DNA of 64,000 nucleotides. It comes from CAZIOH01 sp964540815 (GTDB lineage: Bacteria; Myxococcota_A; Polyangia; Fen-1088). Of the stretch, positions 44,080 to 54,100 are shown piece after piece. The first letter of the stretch is position 1. The number at the start of each line of letters is the position of its first letter. The notes beneath the pieces are model-generated. The model made no database searches and was not told where the DNA came from. It worked only from the letters and a program-made list of their open reading frames with translations. The stretch lies in contig CAZIOH010000030.1 in NCBI GenBank assembly GCA_964540815.1, positions 1-64,000 on the forward strand. The letters run 5' to 3'. Both the position numbers and the translations under genes were made by a program.

Positions 44080-47000
44080 ATGTCCCCACGCGCGACAGGC
44101 CGGCCGAACGGGCCCTGGCAGGTGACGCCTGAGCCCGTACCCAACCTGCCGGTCATCAACCGTCCGCCGTCCCCCCGTCCGAAGGCCGCGCTGCCGGGTC
44201 GCGTTTCGAGCCGGCTGTTCGCCTGGAGGGGGGCGAGGGCCTCCGGTGCAGTCCCGGCACCGGCGATCCGTCGCACGAGCTTCGTCACTTTTTCGAGACC
44301 TTCTCGCGAGTTGGCTCAAAGTCAAACCTCCGAATGCCGATGGAGCGCTCAGTTGTCCACCACGGCGAAACCCGATACCCCGTCCAGCGTACGCTCGCTT
44401 ACGCCCGAGCCGACGAGGGTCCCTGCCGTGGCCGAGGCCGGGAGCGCGTTCGAGATCCTGTTCCCTACCGATCTCGAACGCGGGCAGAGCATCGGCCGCT
44501 ACCTCGTGCTTGGCCTCCTCGGCAAGGGCGGCATGGGCGAGGTCTACGCCGCCTACGATCCCGAGCTGAACCGCAAGATCGCGCTCAAGCTGCTGCGGAC
44601 CCAGACCAGCGCCGGAGTCGACCCCTCGGAGGGGCGCGCCCGGCTCCTGCGCGAGGCGCAGGCCATCGCCCGCCTGTCCGACCCGAACGTCGTCACGGTC
44701 TTCGACGTCGGCGCCTTCGGAGATCGCGTGTTCCTGGCCATGGAGTTCGTCGATGGCAACACGCTCGGCTACTGGCTGCAGGCCGAGATGCCGCCGCCAT
44801 CCTGGCGCGAGATCCTGGCGAAGTTCATGGCCGCCGGGCGAGGCCTCGCCTGCGCCCATCGGGCCGGGGTCATCCACCGGGACTTCAAGGCCGACAACGT
44901 CATGGTCGCACGCGACGGCGGCGTGCGGGTCATGGACTTCGGGCTGGCCCGGGCGATTGATCCCGTCTCGCCGGGCGCGCCGGTCTCCGATGGCGCAAGG
45001 TCCTCCGGTGAGCGCCCGCGGCAGTCTGGTGGCCTCGCGGGACGCCTCGCCATGGACGGTTCGTCGCCTCAGCTGCCCGCCGGTCCGGCCTCGTCCACCC
45101 CTGCTCCAGCGTCGCCGCCGGGAACCGGCACGGGAGTGACACCACGCCCTGCGCTCCCAGGCACCCCCCGCCCGGCCGGCACCGGCGGCACCGGCGGGAC
45201 CGGTGGCATCGGTGGCGCCGGTAGCGCTGGCACCGGCGCCATTGCGGCGCCCGGCCGGCAATCTCGGGCCGCCGAGAACGTGACCCGCGTCATGTCCCGG
45301 ACCGGCGCATCATCCTCGGATCCGGCCATGTCGGCCTCCTCGGCGCTCGACTCCCCCCTGACCCTCTCGGGGTCCATGATGGGAACGCCCGCCTACATGG
45401 CCCCGGAGCAATTTCGCGGCGGCAGGATCGACGCGCGGGCCGATCAGTTCAGCTTCTGCGTGGCCCTCTACGAGGCCCTCTACGGAAAGCGCCCCTTCGA
45501 GGGGAGGTCGATCGACGAGTTGACCCGCAACGTCCTCGCGGGGCGGGTGCGCGGCGCCCCCGCCAACACCCGCGTTCCACGCTGGATTCGACGGATCCTG
45601 CTGCGCGGCCTGCGCGTCGAACCGGCCGAGCGCCACGCCTCGATGGGAGCCCTGCTCGAGGCGCTCGGACACGATCCCGCCCGCACGCGCCAACGCTGGC
45701 TCTCGGCCACGGCGGTGGTCGGGGTGGTGGCCACGCTCGGCGTGGGTCTGGTTCGCGCGCAACGGGAGCAGCGCACCCGCTGCCTCGGCTCGGACGCCAA
45801 GCTGGCCGGGGTGTGGGAGCTCCCGGTCGGCAAGGCGCTGCCGGCGCGCCAGGAAGCGATAAGGCAGGCCTTCGTTCGCAGCGGCAAGCGCTACGCCGCC
45901 GATTCGTTCTCGGTGGTGAAGGGCGCGCTCGATCGCTACGTGGTCACGTGGACCACCATGGCGCGCGAATCGTGCGAGGCCACCAACCTGCGCGGCGAGC
46001 AGTCGCCCGAGGTCCTCGATCTGCGCACGAGCTGCCTCGACGAGCACTTCGCGGAGGTCCGTGCCTTGACCAACCTGCTCGCCAGCGCGGACGGCGATCT
46101 GGTCACGAAGTCCGTCGAGGCGGTGCAATCCATTCGCCCCGTCGAGCAATGCGCGGACATCGCGGCCCTGCGCGCCGTGGTGCGCCCCCCCGACGATCTG
46201 GGGGTGCGCCGGACCGTCGCCGACCTGCGTGATCGGCTGGCCGTCATCAAGGCCGAGGCCACCGCCGGTCAATTCAAGGAGTCACGGGCCAAGCTGGACC
46301 TGCTCATCGCGGAGGCCCGACGGACCAAGTACGATCCGGTCATCGCCGAGGCCCTGTCGCAGCTCGGCTGGGTGCAGGTCGAGACCGGCGAGCCGGTGCC
46401 CTCCGAGAAGTCCTACGAGGAGGCGGTGATCCTCGCGGAGGGCGCCCGCGCCGACGAGGTGGTGGCCGATGCGGAGACGTCCCTCATCTACAGCGTCGGC
46501 TACTGGCAGAACCGTTACCCGGAGGGCGAGCGCTGGGCTCGGCACGCTGGCGCCGTGCTCCGTCGTCTCGGCCCCGGCCACGAGGTCCTCGCGGGCTGGC
46601 GGGCCAACAACCTCGGCACCCTCTATGAAAAGGAAGGGCGCTACGCCGAGGCCCTCGACATGGATCTCGAGTCGCTGCGCATCAAGCAAACCGTCCTCGG
46701 CCCCGACCACTTCGACGTGGCGATCTCCGAGGGCAACGTGGCGCTGGCCCTCTTCCACCTCGGGCGGACCGAAGAGGCCATCCTCCGAGGGGAGCACGCC
46801 ATCCGGGTCCTCACGGCGGCGCTCGGCCCCGACCATCCGAAGCTCGGGTTGCACCTGCTCAACGTCGCCGAGTTCCGCAACGCGCACGGCGATTTCGCCC
46901 TGGCGCGACCCCTCGGCGAGCGTAGCCTCGCCATCCTCGAGCGCGAGGTCGACCCCGATCACCCGCTCCTCGCGCATCCGTTGACGGCCATTGGACGCAG

Positions 47001-47283
47001 CTACGTCGGCGAGGGGCAGCCTGGCGCCGCCATCCCGATTCTCGAGCGGGCGCTGCGCATCCGAGAGAGCCGCGATCCCGATCCCGGGCTCCTGGGAGAG
47101 AGCCGCTTTCTGCTGGCGCGCGCGCTGGAAGAGACCGGCGGTGTCTCCGAGCGGAGTCTGTCGCTCGCGCGCCAGGCCCTCGCCGACCTTCGAGGCAGCC
47201 ACGGGGCGACCACGCCCGAGGCCGTCGAGCAGTGGATTTCGACCCACCGTACGCACGCCGGCGCGCCGATCTCGATGCGATAG
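44080..47283 (+). CDS. Transmembrane Ser/Thr protein kinase with TPR domain
   Basis: A 1067-residue Hanks-type kinase. Kinase domain about 138-520: GKGGMGEVY (P-loop), K170 in KIALKLL, HRDFKADN near 266, DFG at about 286, and GTPAYMAPEQF near 440. Between DFG and APE lie about 155 residues, mostly Gly/Pro/Ser/Thr low complexity, against about 20-35 in ordinary kinases. A membrane helix (ATAVVGVVATLGVGLV) near 540 is followed by an extracytoplasmic region with TPR repeats (NNLGTLYEKEGRYAEALDM and later copies). The ATG at 44080 is chosen; a TTG lies 17 codons upstream. It is divergent from the GH8 gene and may sense envelope or substrate state. Confidence 0.9.
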   Translation: MSPRATGRPNGPWQVTPEPVPNLPVINRPPSPRPKAALPGRVSSRLFAWRGARASGAVPAPAIRRTSFVTFSRPSRELAQSQTSECRWSAQLSTTAKPDTPSSVRSLTPEPTRVPAVAEAGSAFEILFPTDLERGQSIGRYLVLGLLGKGGMGEVYAAYDPELNRKIALKLLRTQTSAGVDPSEGRARLLREAQAIARLSDPNVVTVFDVGAFGDRVFLAMEFVDGNTLGYWLQAEMPPPSWREILAKFMAAGRGLACAHRAGVIHRDFKADNVMVARDGGVRVMDFGLARAIDPVSPGAPVSDGARSSGERPRQSGGLAGRLAMDGSSPQLPAGPASSTPAPASPPGTGTGVTPRPALPGTPRPAGTGGTGGTGGIGGAGSAGTGAIAAPGRQSRAAENVTRVMSRTGASSSDPAMSASSALDSPLTLSGSMMGTPAYMAPEQFRGGRIDARADQFSFCVALYEALYGKRPFEGRSIDELTRNVLAGRVRGAPANTRVPRWIRRILLRGLRVEPAERHASMGALLEALGHDPARTRQRWLSATAVVGVVATLGVGLVRAQREQRTRCLGSDAKLAGVWELPVGKALPARQEAIRQAFVRSGKRYAADSFSVVKGALDRYVVTWTTMARESCEATNLRGEQSPEVLDLRTSCLDEHFAEVRALTNLLASADGDLVTKSVEAVQSIRPVEQCADIAALRAVVRPPDDLGVRRTVADLRDRLAVIKAEATAGQFKESRAKLDLLIAEARRTKYDPVIAEALSQLGWVQVETGEPVPSEKSYEEAVILAEGARADEVVADAETSLIYSVGYWQNRYPEGERWARHAGAVLRRLGPGHEVLAGWRANNLGTLYEKEGRYAEALDMDLESLRIKQTVLGPDHFDVAISEGNVALALFHLGRTEEAILRGEHAIRVLTAALGPDHPKLGLHLLNVAEFRNAHGDFALARPLGERSLAILEREVDPDHPLLAHPLTAIGRSYVGEGQPGAAIPILERALRIRESRDPDPGLLGESRFLLARALEETGGVSERSLSLARQALADLRGSHGATTPEAVEQWISTHRTHAGAPISMR

Positions 47284-47327
47284 CCGACAGGCAAGAGCCG
47301 CTGAGCGCTGAGCCGCTGTCGCACAGC

Positions 47328-47361
47328 CGACCGGGGCGACCCCCGTGGGCTGCCCCGGTCG
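47328..47361. terminator. Terminator hairpin between convergent genes
   Basis: CGACCGGGGC at 47328-47337 is a perfect inverted match to GCCCCGGTCG at 47352-47361, with a 14-base loop. It lies between the kinase gene (ending 47283) and the polyester-hydrolase gene (ending 47398), which converge. No U tract is present. Confidence 0.65.
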
Positions 47362-47397
47362 TTGCCGGACGTGCTGGACCCTGCGGCCGGCCTTGCG

Positions 47398-48645
47398 CTA
47401 CTTGAGGTTGGTCCGGAAGTCCGAGGCGTTCGGTCCCTTCACCAGCAGGAACTGCTTGTACCGCTGGTCGCCCTCGAGGAACACCTTCTGCCAGGAGAGC
47501 CCGTAGAGGCCGACATTCTTGCTGTTGTTGGCGGGGTTGTTCCCGGCGTCGTGCCCGAGCCCGGAGATCTCGTAGAGCATCTTCGGCACACTGTCGGGGA
47601 TCTGCGTGTAGATGGGCTGAGACATCCCGCCGCCCAGGATCGCGGAGTCGGTCTGCCCGGCGAACATGAGCGTCGGGACGCTGATGGTCTTGATGGCGCC
47701 GGTGCCGCCCGGGGCGGTGATGATGTGACCAGCCAGGGTGATGGCAGTCTTGAGCTCGGGATGGGTGTTCGCGTCGATCCAGGTTCCACCGCCACCCATC
47801 GACCAGCCCATGAGCCCCATGCGGCCGGTGTCGAGCTTGCCCATGAGCGGGCCCCCCGAGCGGGTGTTCTCGGACTTCAGGCAGTCGAGCGCGTCCATGA
47901 GAGCAGTGGATCGCTGGACCACGCTGTCCCCCGTGGTGTTGGTGTCGATGGTCATGACCACGATGCCGTGCGAGGCGAGGAAGGGGCCCCAGGTGTTGAT
48001 GCTGGACTGGGTGGCGGTGAAGCCGGGACAGATGGCCACCGCACCGAAGGGGGCTTCCGCGTCGGTGGGGTAATAGATCGTGGCCGCGCCGAAGTTGGGC
48101 TCGTCCTTGTACCCGCTGGTGTACGTCTTGACCGTGTAGGGCCCGGCGGTCGACGCGGAAGCCATGGTCGGGTCGGGACCCCGCATGATGGGGGTGGTCG
48201 CCGAGGTCGAACCGCCCGACGGGGTCGGGCTGGCCCCGACGCCGCCGTCGGCTCCAGCGGAGACCGTGGCACCGCCCGCGCCAGGTGATCCCCCGGAGGT
48301 CGAGCCCGCGCCCGCGCCGGCGTCGACCCCGCCCGTGCCGGCCGGCGTCGGGCCGATGGTTCCGGCCCCGGCGCCCGCGGCCCCGGTCGCGATCCCGCTG
48401 TCTCCCCCCAGGCTGCCGCCGCCCGACCCGGTGGTCGCGCTGCCCCCGCTGCCGGTCGAGGAAGTGGTTGCGCCAGTCCCGGACGAGAGCGTGCCACGCC
48501 CACCGCCCGAGCCATCGCTGCCCGGGTCGCTCGCCCCGTGACTCGACGACGAGCAGGCCCCGAGGCCGAGCAGGGCCAGCGCCGGGACGAGCCTGATGAG
48601 CCCCCTCGACAGTTCTCGATTCGCCAGGATCAATCTGCTTTGCAT
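47398..48645 (-). CDS. PETase/cutinase-like polyester hydrolase lipoprotein
   Basis: A 415-residue secreted alpha/beta-hydrolase. The lipobox ends at C31 (LLGLGAC), then a Gly/Ser/Ala/Thr linker to about 165. The catalytic domain matches the bacterial cutinase/PET-hydrolase family: VAICPGFTATQSSI, LASHGIVVMTIDTN and RMGLMGWSMGGGG, with nucleophile S282, D333 (FAGQTDS) and H365 (GLGHDAG). Compared with Ideonella PETase, F209 replaces the oxyanion Tyr, H307 stands at the mobile Trp site, and the Cys pair near the Asp and His is absent. Natural substrates are probably cutin-like plant polyesters. The start at 48643-48645 is chosen for its compact signal. Confidence 0.85.
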   Translation of the reverse strand: MQSRLILANRELSRGLIRLVPALALLGLGACSSSSHGASDPGSDGSGGGRGTLSSGTGATTSSTGSGGSATTGSGGGSLGGDSGIATGAAGAGAGTIGPTPAGTGGVDAGAGAGSTSGGSPGAGGATVSAGADGGVGASPTPSGGSTSATTPIMRGPDPTMASASTAGPYTVKTYTSGYKDEPNFGAATIYYPTDAEAPFGAVAICPGFTATQSSINTWGPFLASHGIVVMTIDTNTTGDSVVQRSTALMDALDCLKSENTRSGGPLMGKLDTGRMGLMGWSMGGGGTWIDANTHPELKTAITLAGHIITAPGGTGAIKTISVPTLMFAGQTDSAILGGGMSQPIYTQIPDSVPKMLYEISGLGHDAGNNPANNSKNVGLYGLSWQKVFLEGDQRYKQFLLVKGPNASDFRTNLK

Positions 48646-49053
48646 CAACGGCACTCCGAAGGTTCGGGTCAACCAGCATCGGGACGCGACGCCACCATTG
48701 GCTGCTCGAGGGGGCGACAGAGCGCGCGCGTCCTCGAACCATCACGTCGACGCGGGCACGATCGCCGGCGTCGAGCCTGGTGCTGCAACCCGAATGCCGC
48801 GCGATCGGCGCGCCCACCCTGCAGAAAACCCCGACACTGACCGCCGTTCCAGACCTCCGGCCGCGGGCATCGGCGCAAGGGGCCTGCACGCATGCAAGGT
48901 GCAGGAGGTGAGCCGCGCATCTGGAAGCTCGACCCGACCGCACGCGTTGGTCTCCGCGGGCCCCCTGGAGCGACTCCGCTTGAAGGACTCGTCGCAGGCC
49001 GGCTCTGTTTCCTGCGTGAAGTCCGGTCTCCCCTCGAGCCCGAAGGAGTCCCC
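48646..49053. other. Gene-free divergent region
   Basis: A 408-base gap between the polyester-hydrolase gene and a decayed lipoprotein gene. An open frame runs through part of it but is Arg/Pro-rich without protein-like order. I see no promoter, repeat or hairpin that I would defend. Confidence 0.45.
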
Positions 49054-49523
49054 ATGAGGCACACCCCGTCGCCCGTCGTCGTCATCGTCGCATTGAGCGG
49101 CCTCCTGGTTGGAGCCTGCTCCTCGTCCTCGAGCCCGATTGGATCTGAGAGTGGCAGCGGGGGAGCCGTGATTTCGAACGGCGCGTCCAGCGGAGCCAGG
49201 GGGAGTGGGGGTGCAGGCTCGGGTGGTCGGACCGGCCTGGGCGGCGGCGGTGCGCCGTCGGGTTCGGGGGGTACCTCCGGGGCTTTCCCGTCGACCGGCA
49301 GTGCGCCCGGTTCGGCCGTGGCCGTGGCCGGAACGGGCGGCCGGACCGTCGGGGTGAGCGGCAGGGCTGGTGCCGCGAACACGGTCGGAGCCACGGGGGA
49401 ACCACCACGGTCAACCTCGGCGGTTCGGGAGTGGCTGGCCGCGGTGTGGCTGGCGCCGGCGTGGCGGACCCGGGCACCAAGGTCCAGCGCCAGACCTTGC
49501 CCGACAAGGTGAGCTGGATGTGA
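49054..49523 (+). pseudogene. Decayed lipoprotein: signal and linker only, frameshifted
   Basis: MRHTPSPVVVIVALSGLLVG then AC gives a good lipoprotein signal (C23), followed by the Gly/Ser/Ala linker typical of the neighbouring secreted enzymes. At a run of five G (49395-49399) the reading changes from linker-like to Arg/Trp/Pro-rich. Adding one G restores linker sequence (GTTTVNLGGSGVAGRG) to a stop at 49521-49523, after ADPGTKVQRQTLPDKVSWM. Even when repaired there is no catalytic domain, so the gene seems to have lost its enzyme part. A sequencing error in the G run could explain the shift but not the missing domain. Confidence 0.6.
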
Positions 49524-49592
49524 CGCAGCTATCAAACGACCCCTTGACCCGTTTCGAACCCCAGTCGCTCACCAGCCCGCTCTCGGCCTTCG

Positions 49593-49609
49593 GAGGCGCG
49601 ACGCGCCTC
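49593..49609. terminator. Short perfect hairpin between convergent genes
   Basis: GAGGCGC at 49593-49599 pairs with GCGCCTC at 49603-49609 around a GAC loop, just before the 3' end of the acetylesterase gene. It is placed as a terminator would be, without a U tract. Confidence 0.5.
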
Positions 49610-49632
49610 TGAGGACGACCCATGCCCCTCGT

Positions 49633-50796
49633 CTACTTCAGGTAGGCCGCGAGGGGAATGTTCTGATCGCGGAGCGCCTTGGCCACGACTCCGGCGATCT
49701 GCGAAGCGCCCGCCGATTCGAAATGGGTGTGGTCGTCACAGAAGAACTTGCCGACCGCGCTGGTCGTGGAGGTGAAGTCCCCGGAGTTCGGGCAGAGTCC
49801 CAAGGTGGTGTACAGGTCGGCCGAGAGTTGGGTCAGATCGATCACCGGCACGCCATTCGCCATGCCGGCGGCCTTGGTCTCCGGCCCGAAGCCGCGGTTC
49901 GGCATCACGGCGTTGCTCGTACACTGCATCATGCTGGTCGAAGTCAGGAAGATAGCCTGGGCGCCGCGCATCTTGGCGGCCATCGCCATGTCGCCGAGGT
50001 AGGTCTGAAAGAGCGCCGAGCTGACGTGGCGACTCTTGGCGCATGTGGGATCCCCATCGTTGATCCCGAATTCCACAAACAAGTAATCGCCAGGCTTCAT
50101 CCCGGTCGCCGGGTCGAGCATGGCCTGCCACCGCGACGAGTAAGTCTTCGGACTCACCAGACACTCTCCGTTCACCATCATCGTCGTCACGTTGGGGTCA
50201 TAGAGCCAAGTCTGGATGCTACGGCCAGAGACGCCGCTGTTCACGACGGTGGCATTGCTACCGAAGTACGCCTGAAACTCTCCGCCCCAGCCGCACGGAC
50301 ACGCGCCGCTGCAGGTCTGCATGGTGGAATCGCCGGCCATCCATACTTTGATCTTTCCCGTCGGCGGTGGGCCCCCGTCGTACGGCATCGTCGAACCTGC
50401 CCCCGCGGCGCCACCGGTGCCGGTCCCTCCGGTCATGGCATCGGGGCTTCCTGTGCCCGCGTCGCTGCTCCCGCCGCTCTCACTCGGTCCGCCACCAGTG
50501 CCCGAGATCCCGCCGGTGCCGATCGCGCCGCCCGAACCGACGCTCCCACCCGTTGCCGTCGACGAGGAACCACCGGTGGCGATGGCGCTGCCTCCACCCG
50601 TCGCGCTCTGGCCACCGGTCGAGGGGGATGCACCTCCAGTCGCGGTCGCACCGCCCGAATGGCCATCCCCGACAAATCCCCCGGTCCCGCCAAGATCCGC
50701 GGCGGTGTTGCTCCCGCACCCGGCCAAGAGGGGGCACCCGACGACCGCCAGAAGGGCGAGGAGCACAAGGAAACTTGGTTGCGAGTTCCTCTTCAC
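49633..50796 (-). CDS. CE12-type rhamnogalacturonan acetylesterase lipoprotein (SGNH hydrolase)
   Basis: A 387-residue secreted esterase. The signal has lipobox PLLAGC, then a Gly/Thr/Ser linker to about 165. The SGNH blocks are VWMAGDSTMQTC (nucleophile Ser), NSGVSGRSIQTW (Gly), FVEFGINDGD (Asn), and the C-terminal DDHTHFESAGA (Asp and His). The GDST and DxTHxxxxGA forms match rhamnogalacturonan acetylesterases (RhgT/YesT type, CE12), which remove acetyl groups so that lyases and hydrolases can work. The start is GTG at 50794-50796 with a GGGAGA ribosome binding site; the open frame extends further upstream but is not protein-like. Confidence 0.88.
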   Translation of the reverse strand: MKRNSQPSFLVLLALLAVVGCPLLAGCGSNTAADLGGTGGFVGDGHSGGATATGGASPSTGGQSATGGGSAIATGGSSSTATGGSVGSGGAIGTGGISGTGGGPSESGGSSDAGTGSPDAMTGGTGTGGAAGAGSTMPYDGGPPPTGKIKVWMAGDSTMQTCSGACPCGWGGEFQAYFGSNATVVNSGVSGRSIQTWLYDPNVTTMMVNGECLVSPKTYSSRWQAMLDPATGMKPGDYLFVEFGINDGDPTCAKSRHVSSALFQTYLGDMAMAAKMRGAQAIFLTSTSMMQCTSNAVMPNRGFGPETKAAGMANGVPVIDLTQLSADLYTTLGLCPNSGDFTSTTSAVGKFFCDDHTHFESAGASQIAGVVAKALRDQNIPLAAYLK

Positions 50797-51100
50797 AGGT
50801 ATTCTCCCGGAGACATGTTGGTCGTCTAGCGCCCGAGAGCGGGCCGAAAAAGATGCAACCTGTGCCAATCTCGACGCCACCCGCACCAGTGGACTTCTCG
50901 GCTCGCAGACGCGAACGCTCACCGTAGTCCTCGATCCCAAGCCGGGCAAGGTCCGCGGGTACCACGCGCTCGCACAGTAAGGTTCGGTGAGCATAGGGGC
51001 CACTCTGGAAAGCCGAGGATTGCCCGTGACGAGCCGCACCGGACGCCGAAACCTGCCGCCAGTAGAGTACGGTCGATTCAGAAACTGCTGTGCCCGAAGC
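50797..51100. other. Gene-free gap
   Basis: A 304-base interval between two minus-strand genes, the upstream side of the acetylesterase gene and the downstream side of the Cys-repeat gene. Apart from a small GCCCG/CGGGC inverted repeat near 50830 I see nothing in it. Confidence 0.45.
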
Positions 51101-54100
51101 TCACTGCAACGAAAGTGAATCCAGATAGATTCGGCCGACCCACGGTTGCGCCAGAAGGTTCGCCACGAAGAAACTGATGGTGAGGTGGGTGGCGCTGATG
51201 CTGACCTGGGACGCGCCACTTAGCCACTTGCCCTCCACGACCGAGAAGGGTGATGTCCCTACTGAGTCCACTGGACTGCCGTTGAGTGACACCGACCCCG
51301 CATTGATCTTGGCATTGGTGGAATCGAGGTGGGTGCCACTCAAATACTCGAAGTATGCGTTTACCTGAAAGGTCCTGTTGGCGAGGTTCACGCTAGAGCC
51401 GTCGGGACAAAGGGGCACCTGCACGGTCAATTCCTGCTGATAGTTGCCAGCCGCGTCTTGGCCGCCGGGAATGCTCGTGCTCACAACCAGGGAAAAACCT
51501 CCGCCCAGCCGCTGAGTGGTGGCAGCCGTGAGCGGCTGCGGTGTCTTCGCGGTGATGGCCGGATCGGACGGATCTCCGACGATCCAGCCCTCTGGAGTGT
51601 TCGTTTCGAATCCCCAAGCCCCGCATACAATGTTGCCGGCCGCCATGTTGGGGCAGGCCAGCCGGGCGACCCCGGGGGCGCAGGCGTTCACGCAAACGTT
51701 GCTCTCGCATGTGGCGATGGCGTTCGCCTGGGCCGCGCACGTCCCGCAGGTGTACATCCCATTGCATCCGTCCGAGACCATGCCGCAGTTCTTCCCCGCG
51801 CAAGCTGTGGCCATCGTGGTGGGCGTGCAGGGCGGGTTGCACATGGTACCGGCGGAGTTGCAACCGGTAGACGAACACAATGTCTTGGTCGGTGTCGGGC
51901 ACTGGCCGTTGCCATCGCAGACCTGTGCGGCGGTCTGTGTGCCGTTGGTGCAGGTCTGGGCGGTTCCGCAGGACATGCCTGCGGACTTGTTGCCGGTCGA
52001 GACGCAGACCTGCTTGCCGGTGGCGCAAGAGTACGTGCCGTTCTTGCAACCGGTGTTGTCCGGCGAACACCCGGCCCCGGCAGCGCACGCCACGCAGGCT
52101 CCGGCGTTGCACACCATCCCCGTTCCGCAGGGGCCCCCGTTGGCGACCATACCCGTGTCGGTGCAGACCAGTGCTCCGGTGCTGCAGGAGCCGGAGACCG
52201 TGTGACATGCGGCCGCCGTGCACGATGTCGGATTGCAACCCGTGCAGACGCCGCTGCTGTTGCACACCATGTTGGTGCCGCAGGGTGTGGCGACGGGCTT
52301 GTTGCCGGTCTCCATGCAGACCGCTGCGCCGGTCGTGCAGGAATTCGTCCCGGTCCTGCAGAGATTCGTCGGGGTGCAGGTTCCCGCCGAGCAGGCGACG
52401 CAGGTGCCGGCGTTGCAGACCTTGCTCGTGCCGCCGGAGCTGCAGTCCGCGCCGTTCCCGAGGTTGGTGCCGCTGTCGACGCACACCTGGGTACCGGTCG
52501 AGCAGCTGTAGCTCCCGGCGTGGCAAGGGTTCGACGGCGGGGTGCAGCTGCCGGTCCCGCACGCCGTGCAGGTCCCGCTGGCGTTGCAGTACATGCCCGA
52601 CGAACCGCAGAGGGATCCGGCGGGCTTGTTCCCGCTCTCGTTGCAGATGAGCGAGCCCGTCGAACACGACGAGGTGCCGGTCTTGCAGGGATTGGCCGGG
52701 GTGCACGTCACGTTGGGGGTGCATGCGCTGCACGTTCCGCTCTTGCACACCAGGTTCGTGCCGCAGGGCGAGCCGTCGGCCAGGGACGTGTTCGAGTCGA
52801 CGCAACTCGGGGCCCCCGATGTGCAGGTCAGCGCTCCCTTGTGGCAGGCATTGGCCGGGGTGCAGGACTGCCCACTCACGCAGGCGGCACACGTTCCGGT
52901 GCTCGTGCAGACCATATCCTTGCCGCAGCTGGTCCCGGCCGGCTTGTTCGTGGTCTCCATGCACACGGAGGACCCCGTCGAACAGGAGGTCGTGCCGTTC
53001 TTGCACGGGTTGGTGGTCGGTTGACAGACGCTCCCCGCCTGGCAGGAGACGCACATGCCCGAACGACAGACCAGGTTGTTCCCGCAGCCCGTCCCGTCCG
53101 CCAGCGACGTCATCGCGTCGTTGCAGGTGGCGCCGCTCGCGCTGCACGACTGGGTTCCCTTGTGGCAGGGGTTGCTCGGCGCGCAGCTGGTGCCTGCGGT
53201 GCAGGCGACGCACGTGCCCCCGAAGCAGACCTTGCCGCTGCCGCACATGGTTCCGTCGGGCTGGTTCGCCGTGTCCATGCAGGCAGAGACCCCCGTCGCA
53301 CACGAGGTCGTCCCGAGCTTGCACGCGTTGCCCGACTGACAGGCCTGCCCGGCCTTGCACGAGGCGCAGCCTCCGTTGCTGCAGACCTTGTCCGTGCCGC
53401 AGCCCATCCCGTCCGGAAGCTTCCCGCCCGCATCCATGCAGCTCACGGCCGGGGCGCACACCGTCTTCCCGGTGTGGCAGGCGTTGCCCGTCGGAACACA
53501 GTCGAGCCCCACGGTGCAGGATGTACAGGCACCGCCGCTGCAAACCATCCCCGCGCCGCAATCGGTGCCGTTGGGGGCGTTCCCCGACTCGACGCACACC
53601 GGGGAGCCCGTGTTGCACGCGGTGACCCCCACCCGGCAGGGATTACCCGCGACGGCGCACGTCGCCCCCACCACGCAAGCCGCGCAGATCCCGACCGCGT
53701 CGCAGACCATCCCGGTCCCGCAGACAGTGCCGGCCGCGGCGCTGGTGCCACCGTCCATGCACGTCGGGGTGCCCGCGGTACAGCTCAGCGTTCCGAGGTG
53801 ACATGAATTGGTGGGCGTGCACGGGCCACCGTCCATGCACGCGGCGCACGCCCCCTCCTGACAGACGCTCCCGGCACCACAACTGGTTCCGTTCGGCAGA
53901 TTGTCGAGCTCCGTGCAGACGGGAGCGCCGGTCGTGCACAGGATCGTTCCGCTGCGACAAGGCTTCATCGGGATCGGACAGGCCATTCCGGCAGCACAGG
54001 CCTGACAGGTCCCATCGTGACAGGCGGAGCCCGATCCGCACGCCGTCCCGTTCGCCTGCGACATGCCCGTGTCCTGGCAGGAGGACCCCGCCCCACCGTC

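Noticed and set aside
48892..49053. Upstream extension of the decayed lipoprotein frame from an earlier ATG
   Set aside because: A signal peptide starts exactly at 49054 with a GGAG site just before it; the earlier part is not protein-like.
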